A stretch of DNA of 64,000 nt from Pedobacter cryophilus (GTDB lineage Bacteria; Bacteroidota; Bacteroidia; Sphingobacteriales; Sphingobacteriaceae): assembly GCF_005116455.1 (NCBI RefSeq), contig NZ_SWBP01000008.1:48895-112894 (forward strand), written 5' to 3'. The position numbers were made by a program, and so were the translations under genes. Shown piece by piece: positions 44,203 to 53,012 of the stretch. The notes under the pieces were generated by a model that worked only from the letters and a program-made list of their open reading frames with translations, was not told where the DNA came from and did no database searches. Positions within the stretch are counted from its first letter, which is position 1; each line of letters starts with the position of its first letter.

Positions 44203-45144
44203 TTACATTAAGCCTCTGCCGTATTTTCTTATTTTTCCGTCAGCCTTTAAATCGTCTAAAATTTTGTCTAAAATACCATTTATGAATGAATTACTCTTAG
44301 GTGTACTAAATTCTTTTGCTACTTCAAGGTATTCATTAATGGTTACTTTAACGGGAATACTGGTAAAATAAATCATTTCTGCTAAAGCCATCTTCATTAA
44401 AAGAATATCCATCAGTGCAATTCTATCAGCATCCCAGTTTTGGGTTTTACCAACAATCATTTCCTGATAGGCTTTATCATTGGCTATAGTTTTATGATAA
44501 AGATCTAAAACAAACTCTCTATCTTCATTCCAGTTTGCGCTTACTTGAGCTAATTTTTGTTCGCTAGAAGCATCAGAAAAATTCTTTAATGTTTTAGCAA
44601 TCATTGCTTGCAAAACATCTTGATCTACCTGCCAATTTAAATGCTTTTCTTCAAAAGCTTGTTGTGCTAAGGTAGATTTTAGAATAATTTTTTTGAAAAT
44701 AAATTTGATAAGATCTTTATCTGAATGTAAATCCTGTTCTGGATTTTGAAGATATGCTTTATACTCTTCTGTTGCTTTTAAGCTTGTAAATAGGGATCTA
44801 GCCAATTCTGGATCAAAATCCCAAGATGTTTTATATTTTTTTACTGATTGCAAATACTCACTGTTATTAAGCAAAAGTTTAATAAACAGATTGTCTAATA
44901 TTTTAACGTTAGCATTTAAATCATCTTCAGATGGAAGGTGTTTATTTGCTCTGTCAATAGCATCAATTTCTGCATATTGAACCACGTCATTAATTAAAGC
45001 CAACAAACTGATATACATTTCAAAAACCTTATCAATGCTGGCAATCAAATTTTTCTCCTGTAACCTGATATCTTTTACGTCTGACTGTTGAAATGCATAT
45101 AATACTTGCATTACTTTTACTCTCAGGTGCCTTCTATTTAACAT
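44203..45144 (-). CDS. nusB: Transcription antitermination factor NusB (long form)
   Basis: A 313-residue protein, more than twice the E. coli length. The N-terminal MLNRRHLRVKVMQVLYA and the C-terminal half (about 160-313, with DRIALMDILLMKMALAEM and KVTINEYLEVAKEFSTPKSNSFINGILD) match NusB, which acts in rRNA antitermination. The extra 170 residues are helical, as in other Bacteroidota NusB proteins. It heads the operon nusB-DUF1573-yajC. Confidence 0.92.
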   Translation of the reverse strand: MLNRRHLRVKVMQVLYAFQQSDVKDIRLQEKNLIASIDKVFEMYISLLALINDVVQYAEIDAIDRANKHLPSEDDLNANVKILDNLFIKLLLNNSEYLQSVKKYKTSWDFDPELARSLFTSLKATEEYKAYLQNPEQDLHSDKDLIKFIFKKIILKSTLAQQAFEEKHLNWQVDQDVLQAMIAKTLKNFSDASSEQKLAQVSANWNEDREFVLDLYHKTIANDKAYQEMIVGKTQNWDADRIALMDILLMKMALAEMIYFTSIPVKVTINEYLEVAKEFSTPKSNSFINGILDKILDDLKADGKIRKYGRGLM

Positions 45145-45209
45145 ATATTTTAAAGAACGAGTGGCTATAAAACCGATTTATTATTTATTTGTGATTTGAT
45201 GTTTCTTTA

Positions 45210-46298
45210 TTAAAACGATGCCTTTATTTTTCTAATATCAGCAATACGTTTTTCGGCAATTCTATTTGCAGCAATATTTGTTGGAATTTTTTCTGTTTTA
45301 GATTTCTTTAAAACTTCTCTGGTGGCTTCATAAATATTCTCGGCCAGCTGCATGGTTCTTTTCTTAGTATATCCTGCTAATTCAGAATATACATTTATCA
45401 AACCTCCTGCATTAATTAAATAATCAGGCGCATATAAAATTCCTTTATCTAATAAAAGTTGACCATCTGATTGCTCATCAGCCAATTGATTATTTGCCGA
45501 ACCTGCTATAATCATACATTTCATTCTGGCAATGGTTTCTGAATTTACAGTTGCACCCAAAGCACAAGGGGCATAAATATCAAAATCTAAATCAAAAAGA
45601 TTATTATTATTTACCGCTTCGGCGCCATATTTTTTAGCTACTCGGCCTAAACGCTCTTCATTAATATCACTTACAAAAACCTTCGCATTTTCGGCTCTTA
45701 ACAAGCTCACCAAATTTTCTCCAACTTGCCCGGTACCCTGTACAGCTACTGTTCTTCCTGCTAAATTATCAGTTCCATAAAGCTCTTTAACACAAGCTTT
45801 AATTCCCATAAAAACACCTTTTGCCGTTACCGGAGAGGGATCTCCACTTCCACCAATAGATTCGGGCACACCAGTTACGTATTTGGTTTCCATTCTAATG
45901 TATTCCATATCTTTTGGACTCGTACCTACATCTTCCGCAGTGATAAAAGAACCATTTAGGTTTTGGATAAACTTACCATACCTGCGCATTAAAGCTTCAG
46001 ATTTATCTGTACGGCTATCACCAATAATCACCGCTTTTCCTCCACCCAGGTTTAAACCTGTAATGGCAGCTTTATAAGTCATCGCTTGAGACAATCGTAA
46101 AACATCATTTAAAGCATCAGCTTCTGTAGCATAAGACCACATTCTTGTCCCTCCAACTGCCGGCCCTAAAGTGGTATCGTGTATAGCAATAATTGCTCTT
46201 AAACCGGTATCATCGTCTTTACAAAACACTACTTTTTGGTGTCCAAAAATACTGAGTTGATTGAATATGGAGCTCTCTTCTAATTGAATTATCGACAT
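45210..46298 (-). CDS. Glu/Leu/Phe/Val dehydrogenase family
   Basis: A 362-residue NAD(P)-dependent amino-acid dehydrogenase, closest in features to leucine dehydrogenase. The catalytic Lys lies in LGGGKAVIIGD (about residue 80) and the cofactor loop in VAVQGTGQVGENL. The start is chosen at ATG 46298 (MSIIQLEESSIF): a -7 box (TACTTTTG at 46331-46338) sits upstream of it and would run through the codon at 46331. It reversibly deaminates branched-chain or aromatic amino acids. Divergent from the ABC transporter gene. Confidence 0.9.
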   Translation of the reverse strand: MSIIQLEESSIFNQLSIFGHQKVVFCKDDDTGLRAIIAIHDTTLGPAVGGTRMWSYATEADALNDVLRLSQAMTYKAAITGLNLGGGKAVIIGDSRTDKSEALMRRYGKFIQNLNGSFITAEDVGTSPKDMEYIRMETKYVTGVPESIGGSGDPSPVTAKGVFMGIKACVKELYGTDNLAGRTVAVQGTGQVGENLVSLLRAENAKVFVSDINEERLGRVAKKYGAEAVNNNNLFDLDFDIYAPCALGATVNSETIARMKCMIIAGSANNQLADEQSDGQLLLDKGILYAPDYLINAGGLINVYSELAGYTKKRTMQLAENIYEATREVLKKSKTEKIPTNIAANRIAEKRIADIRKIKASF

Positions 46299-46330
46299 AT
46301 ATACCAAATAATGAAATCGCAGATAAGTCA

Positions 46331-46338
46331 CAAAAGTA
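46331..46338 (-). promoter_or_regulatory. -7 box of the dehydrogenase gene
   Basis: Minus strand TACTTTTG fits TAnnTTTG. A second TATATTTG about 15 bp further upstream is an alternative. It shows that ATG 46298, not the earlier codon, begins the protein. Confidence 0.5.
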
Positions 46339-46467
46339 GCTGTTTTTTTTCAAATATATGGACTTCTAAAAGGTCAATTGTTAATTTTTACGGTTTCTGT
46401 TTTAAATTCAAACCTTAAATTGAATAGCTAAACGACTGCTGTAATATCAAAAGAAAAAACAAAACCC

Positions 46468-46475
46468 TACATTTG
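46468..46475 (+). promoter_or_regulatory. -7 box of the ABC exporter gene
   Basis: TACATTTG fits TAnnTTTG and ends 9 bp before ATG 46485. The TTG at 46473 lies inside this box and is therefore not the start. Confidence 0.55.
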
Positions 46476-46484
46476 TACACACAG

Positions 46485-48272
46485 ATGAAAGAACTTGCGT
46501 ACTTAAATAAATTCTTTTTTAAATATCGATGGAAATTACTGCCAGGAGTAATTTTTGTAATTGTATCTAACTTTTTTGCGGTTTTACCCGCTCAAATTAT
46601 CAGAATAGCTTTTGATTTAGTGAACGAAAACATCGCACTTTATAGGCTTTTTAATGGTTTTGAAAGACAAGAAATGATACTGAAGGTTTTTGGAACTAGC
46701 TTACTTTTCTTTGGGATTTTAGTTTTAGTGTTGGCCTTGGTTAGAGGATTATTTTTATTTTTCATGAGGCAAACCATTATCCTTACCTCTCGCCATATAG
46801 AATTTGATCTTAAAAATGAAATTTATCATCATTACCAAAAACTATCACTAGCCTTTTATAGAAAAAACAATACTGGAGATTTAATGAATAGGGTAACCGA
46901 GGATGTGAGTAGGGTACGAATGTACATGGGCCCCGCTATTATGTACACCATTAACACCATTGTTTTATTCATTTTAATTATTGTGGCTATGGTAAGCGTA
47001 AACTTAAAATTAGCTATTTATTGCCTTTTGCCGCTTCCTGTTTTAGCCATTACCATTTATTATGTGAATAGCATTATCAATTTAAAAAGCGAAAAAATAC
47101 AACAACGTTTAAGCTCTCTTTCCTCTTTTGTACAAGAAACCTTCTCGGGAATTAGGGTGGTAAAATCTTATGTAAAGGAAGATAGCATTAGAAAAGGTTT
47201 TGAATTGGAAAGCGAAAGCTATAAAAACGAGTCTTTATCTTTAGTTAAAGTGCAAGCCTATTTTTATCCCATTATGTTACTAATGGTTGGCTTAAGTACC
47301 ATTATTACCATTTATATAGGCGGTTTAGAAGTTATGGACGGAAAAATAAGCTCGGGTAACATTGCCGAATTTATAGTTTATGTAAATCAATTAACTTTTC
47401 CGGTGACTTCATTAGGTTGGGTAACTTCATTAATACAAAGGGCGGCAGCTTCCCAAAAAAGGATCAATGAATTTCTTAAAACCACACCAGAAATTATTAA
47501 TCCAAATCCTAATCAATTAGAACTGAAAGGCACTATAAAGTTTGATAATGTAAGTTTTAACTATCCTGATACGGGAATTCAAGCTTTAAAAAATGTCTCC
47601 TTTGAAATAAAAGAAGGAGAATTATTAGCCATTATTGGAAGAACAGGATCTGGAAAATCTACCATCGCTAACTTAATGATGCGCATGTATGATGTAGATG
47701 CAGGAAGCATTAAAATAGATGGAAATGATATCAGACACATAAATTTAGAAGCTTATAGAAGCCAAACTGGTTTTGTACCGCAAGAAGTGTTTTTATTTTC
47801 TGATACCATTGCCAGAAACATTGCATTTGGACAAGATACTTTAAACATGCCTATAATAGAACAAGCAGCAAAAGATGCCGCTGTTTATAAAAATATCATG
47901 GAGTTTGATCAACAATTTGAAACTTTTATTGGAGAAAGAGGCATTACCTTATCTGGCGGACAGAAACAACGAGTATCTATTGCCAGAGCCATTATAAAAT
48001 CACCTCAAATTTTAATTTTTGATGATTGCCTTTCTGCTGTTGATACTAAAACAGAAGAAGAAATTTTAAGTAATTTAGGTAAAGTAATGCAAGGTAAAAC
48101 CAGTGTTTTAATAGCACATAGGGTATCAACCATTAAAAATGCTGATAAAATTATTGTTTTAGATAAAGGTGAAATTGCAGAACAAGGAACACATGAGTTT
48201 TTAATGGACAAAAAAGGCACTTATTTTGAACTTTATGAAAAACAATTACTGGAAGAACAGCAATTAACATAA
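46485..48272 (+). CDS. ABC exporter, fused membrane and ATPase domains
   Basis: A 595-residue half transporter of the MsbA/MDR type, probably homodimeric. Six membrane segments (about 20-300) precede an ATP-binding domain: Walker A IGRTGSGKST, signature LSGGQKQR, Walker B ILIFDDCLSAVD and the H-loop LIAHRVST. Substrate could be lipid, drug or peptide. Start chosen at ATG 46485 because the upstream TTG lies in the promoter. Confidence 0.93.
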   Translation: MKELAYLNKFFFKYRWKLLPGVIFVIVSNFFAVLPAQIIRIAFDLVNENIALYRLFNGFERQEMILKVFGTSLLFFGILVLVLALVRGLFLFFMRQTIILTSRHIEFDLKNEIYHHYQKLSLAFYRKNNTGDLMNRVTEDVSRVRMYMGPAIMYTINTIVLFILIIVAMVSVNLKLAIYCLLPLPVLAITIYYVNSIINLKSEKIQQRLSSLSSFVQETFSGIRVVKSYVKEDSIRKGFELESESYKNESLSLVKVQAYFYPIMLLMVGLSTIITIYIGGLEVMDGKISSGNIAEFIVYVNQLTFPVTSLGWVTSLIQRAAASQKRINEFLKTTPEIINPNPNQLELKGTIKFDNVSFNYPDTGIQALKNVSFEIKEGELLAIIGRTGSGKSTIANLMMRMYDVDAGSIKIDGNDIRHINLEAYRSQTGFVPQEVFLFSDTIARNIAFGQDTLNMPIIEQAAKDAAVYKNIMEFDQQFETFIGERGITLSGGQKQRVSIARAIIKSPQILIFDDCLSAVDTKTEEEILSNLGKVMQGKTSVLIAHRVSTIKNADKIIVLDKGEIAEQGTHEFLMDKKGTYFELYEKQLLEEQQLT

Positions 48273-48350
48273 AGTTTGGAACTATAATTTGGAACTTCAA
48301 TAATTTCTTTCTTTATTTATCCTATCAAATCATAAACACTTATCACAGCA

Positions 48351-48677
48351 ATGGGAGATTACGACAACAAAGAAAGAGAAGAAGTCTTTTCAAAGAAGGT
48401 TAGAGCGGGTAAAAGAACTTACTTTTTTGATGTAAAAGCAACTAGATCTAACGATTACTATATTACAGTAACAGAAAGTAAGAAAAGATTAGAAGACGGT
48501 GTTTTCATTAAGCATAAAATTTTTCTTTATAAGGAAGATTTCGAGAAATTTGCTGAAGGATTGACAGAAACTGTAGAATATATTAAAACTCACCAAGAAG
48601 TTGTGGAGAAAAGATACGAATTTAATCCAGAAGGTGCACCCGTTAAAACGGATGATGATTTTTCTTTTGATATTTAA
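48351..48677 (+). CDS. DUF3276 (PUR-alpha-like) protein
   Basis: A 108-residue cytoplasmic protein of the DUF3276 group, related to the PUR-alpha single-strand nucleic-acid-binding fold (SKKVRAGKRTYFFDVKATRSNDYYITVTESKKR). It is expected to bind ssDNA or RNA. It is single-gene and ends 22 bp before a strong terminator, next to the cold-shock gene. Confidence 0.85.
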   Translation: MGDYDNKEREEVFSKKVRAGKRTYFFDVKATRSNDYYITVTESKKRLEDGVFIKHKIFLYKEDFEKFAEGLTETVEYIKTHQEVVEKRYEFNPEGAPVKTDDDFSFDI

Positions 48678-48698
48678 AATATTTCAAAATTATAATTT

Positions 48699-48734
48699 AG
48701 AGTCAGATTTGTTAAAAATCTGACTCTTTTTTTT
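48699..48734 (+). terminator. Terminator of the DUF3276 gene
   Basis: Stem AGAGTCAGATTT/AAATCTGACTCT, 5-nt loop and a T run of eight. Confidence 0.9.
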
Positions 48735-48781
48735 GTTAAATATATTGATAGTCAAAATTTTATTATAAAATTATCATTTTT

Positions 48782-48811
48782 AATATTTATACATATATTT
48801 GTATAAATATT
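48782..48811 (+). promoter_or_regulatory. Cold-shock gene promoter inside an 11-bp inverted repeat
   Basis: AATATTTATAC (48782-48792) and its exact complement GTATAAATATT (48801-48811) flank the -7 box TATATTTG (48794-48801). The dyad could be an operator, or the left arm may hide the promoter. The 5' UTR is short. Confidence 0.6.
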
Positions 48812-48824
48812 AAATTACAACACA

Positions 48825-49016
48825 ATGAATAATGGAACAGTAAAGTTCTTTAATTCAACCAAAGGATTTGGTTTTATTAAAGAAGACGGAACAAACAAAG
48901 AATATTTTGTACACGTTTCGGGTCTGGTTGACGAAATCAGAGAAAATGACGAAGTAACTTTCGACCTACAAGACGGAAAAAAAGGATTAAATGCAGTGAA
49001 TGTTAAACTTGCTTAA
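48825..49016 (+). CDS. Cold-shock domain protein
   Basis: A 63-residue OB-fold nucleic-acid-binding protein. RNP1 is KGFGFI, RNP2 is YFVHVS. It likely acts as an RNA chaperone. The length and sequence match standard Csp proteins; number of charged residues is normal. Promoter and terminator are both clear. Confidence 0.96.
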   Translation: MNNGTVKFFNSTKGFGFIKEDGTNKEYFVHVSGLVDEIRENDEVTFDLQDGKKGLNAVNVKLA

Positions 49017-49052
49017 GCAGGTCTCTTAATATAATCACATTTAAAAGTCATT

Positions 49053-49082
49053 AAAGCCATTGCCAAAAGCAATGGCTTTTTT
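49053..49082 (+). terminator. Terminator of the cold-shock gene
   Basis: Stem AAAGCCATTGC/GCAATGGCTTT with a 5-nt loop CAAAA and a T run. Confidence 0.9.
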
Positions 49083-49148
49083 GTTGAGTTATGTTTTTTG
49101 TATTTGATTAACATATTCTTTCTTATCTGGTTAAACTAATCATTTATC

Positions 49149-49156
49149 TATCTTTG
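49149..49156 (+). promoter_or_regulatory. -7 box of the YjdM gene
   Basis: TATCTTTG fits TAnnTTTG, 22 bp before the start codon. Confidence 0.5.
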
Positions 49157-49178
49157 GGCATTATAAATACATATTAAA

Positions 49179-49520
49179 ATGAGTGATCAGATTCTTTGCC
49201 CAAAATGTAATTCAGAATTTACCTACGCTGACCAAGATAAAATGGTTTGTTCGCAATGTTTTAATGAGTGGGTGCCAAATGATGAAATAGTTGAAACCGA
49301 CAACGCCTTGAAAATACTTGACTCAAACGGTAATGAGTTGAAAGATGGGGATTCTGTGATTGTAATTAAAGATCTACCGGTTAAAGGCGCACCTAAACCT
49401 TTAAAAGCCGGAACCAAGGTGAAAAACATTCGTCTTACTGACGGTGACCATAACATTTCCTGCAAAATTGATGGATTTGGTGCAATGAATTTAAAATCGG
49501 AATTTGTTAAGAAAGCATAA
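49179..49520 (+). CDS. YjdM/PhnA-like zinc-ribbon protein
   Basis: A 113-residue cytoplasmic protein. An N-terminal zinc ribbon [10 protein letters not shown]...CSQC (about 7-29) is followed by an SH3-like beta domain ([26 protein letters not shown]), matching YjdM, once called PhnA. Despite the old name it is not a phosphonate enzyme in most organisms; the function is unclear. Its own promoter is visible and it stands alone. Confidence 0.88.
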   Translation: MSDQILCPKCNSEFTYADQDKMVCSQCFNEWVPNDEIVETDNALKILDSNGNELKDGDSVIVIKDLPVKGAPKPLKAGTKVKNIRLTDGDHNISCKIDGFGAMNLKSEFVKKA

Positions 49521-49634
49521 AAACTTACCCTCTTTTTATGTTGATTTTACCATCAAATAGCTCGCAAATTAAACCCGTGGGCTATTAATTAACCTGCCTC
49601 ATTTTTGTTGTTAATTGTTTTGTATAGTTCTAAA

Positions 49635-49715
49635 TTTTAGACCGGATAGCAACGACACCCCGCAACCCAAATTTTTCTTTTGGGTGAGGAGTATAGTGCA
49701 TAGCCGGAACAAACG
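49635..49715 (+). repeat. Dispersed intergenic element, copy F
   Basis: Starts TTTTAGACCGGATAGCAACG and ends CATAGCCGGAACAAACG, with a central stem ACCCAAA/TTTGGGT. It fills the middle of the 379-bp gap 49521-49899; outside the element I see only AT-rich DNA and the motif TGCTCTTCGAATAATTA (49736-49752), repeated with changes at 50387-50403. Confidence 0.65.
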
Positions 49716-49899
49716 TAAAAGATGCGGAGTAACATGCTCTTCGAATAATTACAATAGCAAGTAATTTCTTTAAGAAACCGCTTTAACTTGGTCTTTATCA
49801 TCACAGAACAAATGTGAATTTTAATCCACAGAGCCATGGAAAAAGTTCTTTTAAAAGATTATTGGCATCGATTTTGTATTTATAATTAAAATATATAAA

Positions 49900-50166
49900 A
49901 TGAAAAGAAAAATCCTTTATACAATTATGTTTGCTGTAACTATAGGAACAGCTTGTAATAACACCCAAACAGCTGATGATAAAACAGATACAGTTGTTGT
50001 GGAAAAAGATACGGTTGTTATCGAGAAAAATACAACCACTACTATTAAAGAAAGTTCTAAAGAACCTTCAACTTCAATTAGTGTAGATGGAAATGGTGTA
50101 TCTGTAGGCACTAAATCAACTAAAGTAACGGTTAGCAAAGACAGTTTGAAATATAAAAAACAATAA
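49900..50166 (+). CDS. Small Thr/Val/Lys-rich lipoprotein, unknown
   Basis: An 88-residue lipoprotein (lipobox TIGTAC, Cys19). The mature part is built of alternating KDTVVV/EKNTTT-like segments and a short SVDGNGVSVGTK run, so probably extended or disordered. No known domain. It has its own hairpin terminator 56 bp downstream. Bacteroidota contain many such small lipoproteins. Confidence 0.65.
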   Translation: MKRKILYTIMFAVTIGTACNNTQTADDKTDTVVVEKDTVVIEKNTTTTIKESSKEPSTSISVDGNGVSVGTKSTKVTVSKDSLKYKKQ

Positions 50167-50222
50167 TTTAATCTTGATTTTTATTGAATAAAAAGTAAGA
50201 CTTTCTAATTTATATAAAAAAT

Positions 50223-50247
50223 GGTTACTCTATGAGTGACCTTTTTT
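50223..50247 (+). terminator. Terminator of the small lipoprotein gene
   Basis: Stem GGTTACTC/GAGTGACC (one T-G pair), 3-nt loop and T6. Confidence 0.8.
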
Positions 50248-50452
50248 GTTTCGGATAATTAAGAGATTAATCTATCTTTTGAATATTTATTAGACAGAAT
50301 TGAATCAGTATTTTTTTGAAGAATGAAAGAATTCCTCTCTCGCAGCAGATAACAACGCAAAACAAAATTTAAAAATATATCGAACCTTGCTCTTCGAACA
50401 ATTAAAATAATAAATTGCCAAAACAATTTTCATAATATGATATTTGTGAAGT

Positions 50453-52294
50453 ATGGGTTATAAAAGTTTAAGAGATTGCGTTAACGACCTTGAAAAACAT
50501 GGTCATCTCATTAGAATTAAAGAAGAAGTTGATCCTTATTTAGAGGCTGCCGCTATTCATTTAAAAGTGTATGAGAAGCAAGGTCCGGCTTTGTATTTTG
50601 AAAATATAAAGGGAAGCAATTTTCCTGCTGTTTCTAATTTATTTGGCACCATTGAGCGTAGCAAATTTATGTTTAGAGATACGTTAGATAACATTAAAAC
50701 CTTAGTAGAGCTTAAAAACGACCCTATAAAAGCAGTTAAAAGTCCATTAAAATATGCTAAAGTTTCTTTAACAGCGCTTTCGGCCTTGCCTATGAAAGTG
50801 GGTAAAAACTTTGCTCCTGTAAATTTTGCTAAATGTAAAATAAGCGATATTCCGCAAATTGTAAATTGGCCTATGGATGGCGGTCCATTTGTGACTATGC
50901 CACAGGTTTATACCGAAGATATTGACCAGCCTGGTATTATGAATGCCAATTTAGGTATGTACCGTATTCAGCTAGGCGGCAATGATTATATTTTAAATGA
51001 AGAAATTGGATTGCATTACCAGTTACACCGTGGAATTGGTGTACACCAAACCAAAGCCAATGCAAAAGAACAACCTTTAAAGGTGAGTATTTTTGTAGGC
51101 GGCCCTCCATCCCACCCTTTGGCTGCGGTAATGCCGCTACCAGAAGGTTTATCTGAAATGACTTTTGCTGGCGCTTTAGGCAACAGGCGTTTCCGTTATT
51201 TTTATGATGCAGAAGGTTTTTGCATTTCTGCTGATGCTGATTTTGTAATTACTGGAACGGTAGAACCGATGGCTAATAAACCTGAAGGTCCGTTTGGAGA
51301 TCATTTAGGCTATTACAGCTTAAAACATCCTTTTCCCTTATTAAAAGTCCATAATGTTTATCATAAAAAAGACCCTATTTGGAGTTTTACGGTTGTTGGC
51401 AGGCCTCCGCAAGAAGACACCAGTTTTGGTGAATTGATTCATGATATTACTGGAGCAGCTATTCCAAAAGAAATTCCCGGTTTACATGCCGTAAATGCGG
51501 TTGATGCTGCGGGTGTGCATCCACTTCTGTTTGCTATGGGCAGCGAAAGATATACGCCTTATTTAAAAGAGCGTAAACCGCAGGAAATTATTACTATTGC
51601 CAATCATATTTTTGGGAAAAACCAGCTCAGCTTGGCTAAATACTTATTTATTTGTGCCAAAGAAGATAATCCTGATTTAGATATTCATGATATTGAAAGC
51701 TATATTAAACACATTTTAGAACGTGTTGATTTAAGCAGAGATTTGCATTTCCATACCAAAACAACTATTGATACTTTAGATTATAGTGGTTCTGATTTAA
51801 ATGCAGGGTCTAAAGTTGCTATTACCGTTGCCGGAGAAATTAAAAGAAAATTATTTGCCGAATTACCTGCAAATTTCTCTACACCAAGACCATTTGAGAA
51901 TTACAAAATGGTGATGCCAGGAGTTTTAGCGGTAGAATCTCCAAAATATATTGATGAAGTTACTACGCAAAAAGAAATTGATCTTTTAAACGATTATTTA
52001 AAAGATCAAGATTTAAATGGTTTACCACTTTTAATATTGTGTGACGATGCTGATTTTACAGCAAAAACCATGAATAATTTTGTTTGGGTAACTTTTACAA
52101 GAAGTAATCCATCGCATGATATTTATGGTATCAACAGTTTTACTCAACACAAACACTGGGGATGTAAGGGTCCTTTAATTATAGATGCAAGAATAAAACC
52201 TCACCATGCACCTCCCCTAATTGCAGATGAAAAAGTGGATGATAAGGTTAATCTTTTGGGCAAAAAAGGAGCTTCGTTATACGGAATAATTTAA
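50453..52294 (+). CDS. UbiD-family decarboxylase (probable menaquinone pathway)
   Basis: A 613-residue prenylated-FMN-dependent decarboxylase of the UbiD family. It starts SLRDCVNDLEKHGHLIRIKEEVDP and contains the conserved GPFGDHLGYY and PVVG-like VVGRPPQEDTSFGE. The larger size (E. coli UbiD 497) and the C-terminal HKHWGCKGPLIIDAR fit the long UbiD group linked to menaquinone biosynthesis in Bacteroidota. UbiX, the prFMN maker, is not in the window. It ends 4 bp into the opposite-strand gene. Confidence 0.87.
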   Translation: MGYKSLRDCVNDLEKHGHLIRIKEEVDPYLEAAAIHLKVYEKQGPALYFENIKGSNFPAVSNLFGTIERSKFMFRDTLDNIKTLVELKNDPIKAVKSPLKYAKVSLTALSALPMKVGKNFAPVNFAKCKISDIPQIVNWPMDGGPFVTMPQVYTEDIDQPGIMNANLGMYRIQLGGNDYILNEEIGLHYQLHRGIGVHQTKANAKEQPLKVSIFVGGPPSHPLAAVMPLPEGLSEMTFAGALGNRRFRYFYDAEGFCISADADFVITGTVEPMANKPEGPFGDHLGYYSLKHPFPLLKVHNVYHKKDPIWSFTVVGRPPQEDTSFGELIHDITGAAIPKEIPGLHAVNAVDAAGVHPLLFAMGSERYTPYLKERKPQEIITIANHIFGKNQLSLAKYLFICAKEDNPDLDIHDIESYIKHILERVDLSRDLHFHTKTTIDTLDYSGSDLNAGSKVAITVAGEIKRKLFAELPANFSTPRPFENYKMVMPGVLAVESPKYIDEVTTQKEIDLLNDYLKDQDLNGLPLLILCDDADFTAKTMNNFVWVTFTRSNPSHDIYGINSFTQHKHWGCKGPLIIDARIKPHHAPPLIADEKVDDKVNLLGKKGASLYGII

Positions 52295-52785
52295 ACGCCT
52301 TGCAATTGTGAGGCGGCAAAACCGCCTACCAATACTGCAAATAAAATAATTATTGCATAAAATGATAGTAATATAATCATCAATATTCCCCAAAAACGAT
52401 ATAAAGATTTCATTCTGGAAAATGCATAAGTAAGCGATTCTTGGTCATTAAGAAGCAGCGCTTGTTTAATGTAAACAGAAAAATCAAACAAATATTTAGA
52501 TGGGAAATAATAAAGTAGAGCCATCAATAAATAAATAAACCCTATAAATCCACTCATCATGCTGCCCATTACACCCATTTTACTCATCACAGTAGAAATG
52601 GCTCCACCTAAAAACATCATAAAAACGGCCACTAAAGCTATAATTCCGCATAAAACAAAGCCCACAATACTTAGGAATTTACCCCATTTTGCAGTTTCTT
52701 TTAAAAAGAATTTTAACTGACTATCAATAATTAATTGTTTTGGTTCTTCTTGAGGGATTGAAGAGGTAATTTCATTTTGTTCCAT
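52291..52785 (-). CDS. DUF5362-like membrane protein
   Basis: A 164-residue inner-membrane protein with four hydrophobic stretches (about 36-56, 60-78 with repeated Met/Gly, 80-98 and 130-158). The DUF5362 name is my best guess from its size and layout; I cannot confirm it. It overlaps the 3' end of the UbiD gene by four bases in convergent orientation. Confidence 0.55.
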   Translation of the reverse strand: MEQNEITSSIPQEEPKQLIIDSQLKFFLKETAKWGKFLSIVGFVLCGIIALVAVFMMFLGGAISTVMSKMGVMGSMMSGFIGFIYLLMALLYYFPSKYLFDFSVYIKQALLLNDQESLTYAFSRMKSLYRFWGILMIILLSFYAIIILFAVLVGGFAASQLQGV

Positions 52786-52886
52786 TTTATGTTTTTTAAG
52801 TTAAATAATAGTTGAATATAAATATTTTTCTATTATTTGAAAATTTCTCCTTTCTTATTTATCTCCATATTTATAAGTTGAAATAT

Positions 52887-52894
52887 TATCTTTG
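52887..52894 (+). promoter_or_regulatory. -7 box of ychF
   Basis: TATCTTTG fits TAnnTTTG; the resulting leader is about 115 nt and AT-rich. Confidence 0.45.
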
Positions 52895-53012
52895 CGCAAA
52901 TTTGGTGGTATTTAGTTTATTTTATTTAGTCTGTTATTTAATTAAGGACTGTTAAGTTAAATCTTAAATTATTTTCAAATTATTAAATTTTCAAATCTTC
53001 AAATCATATTAT

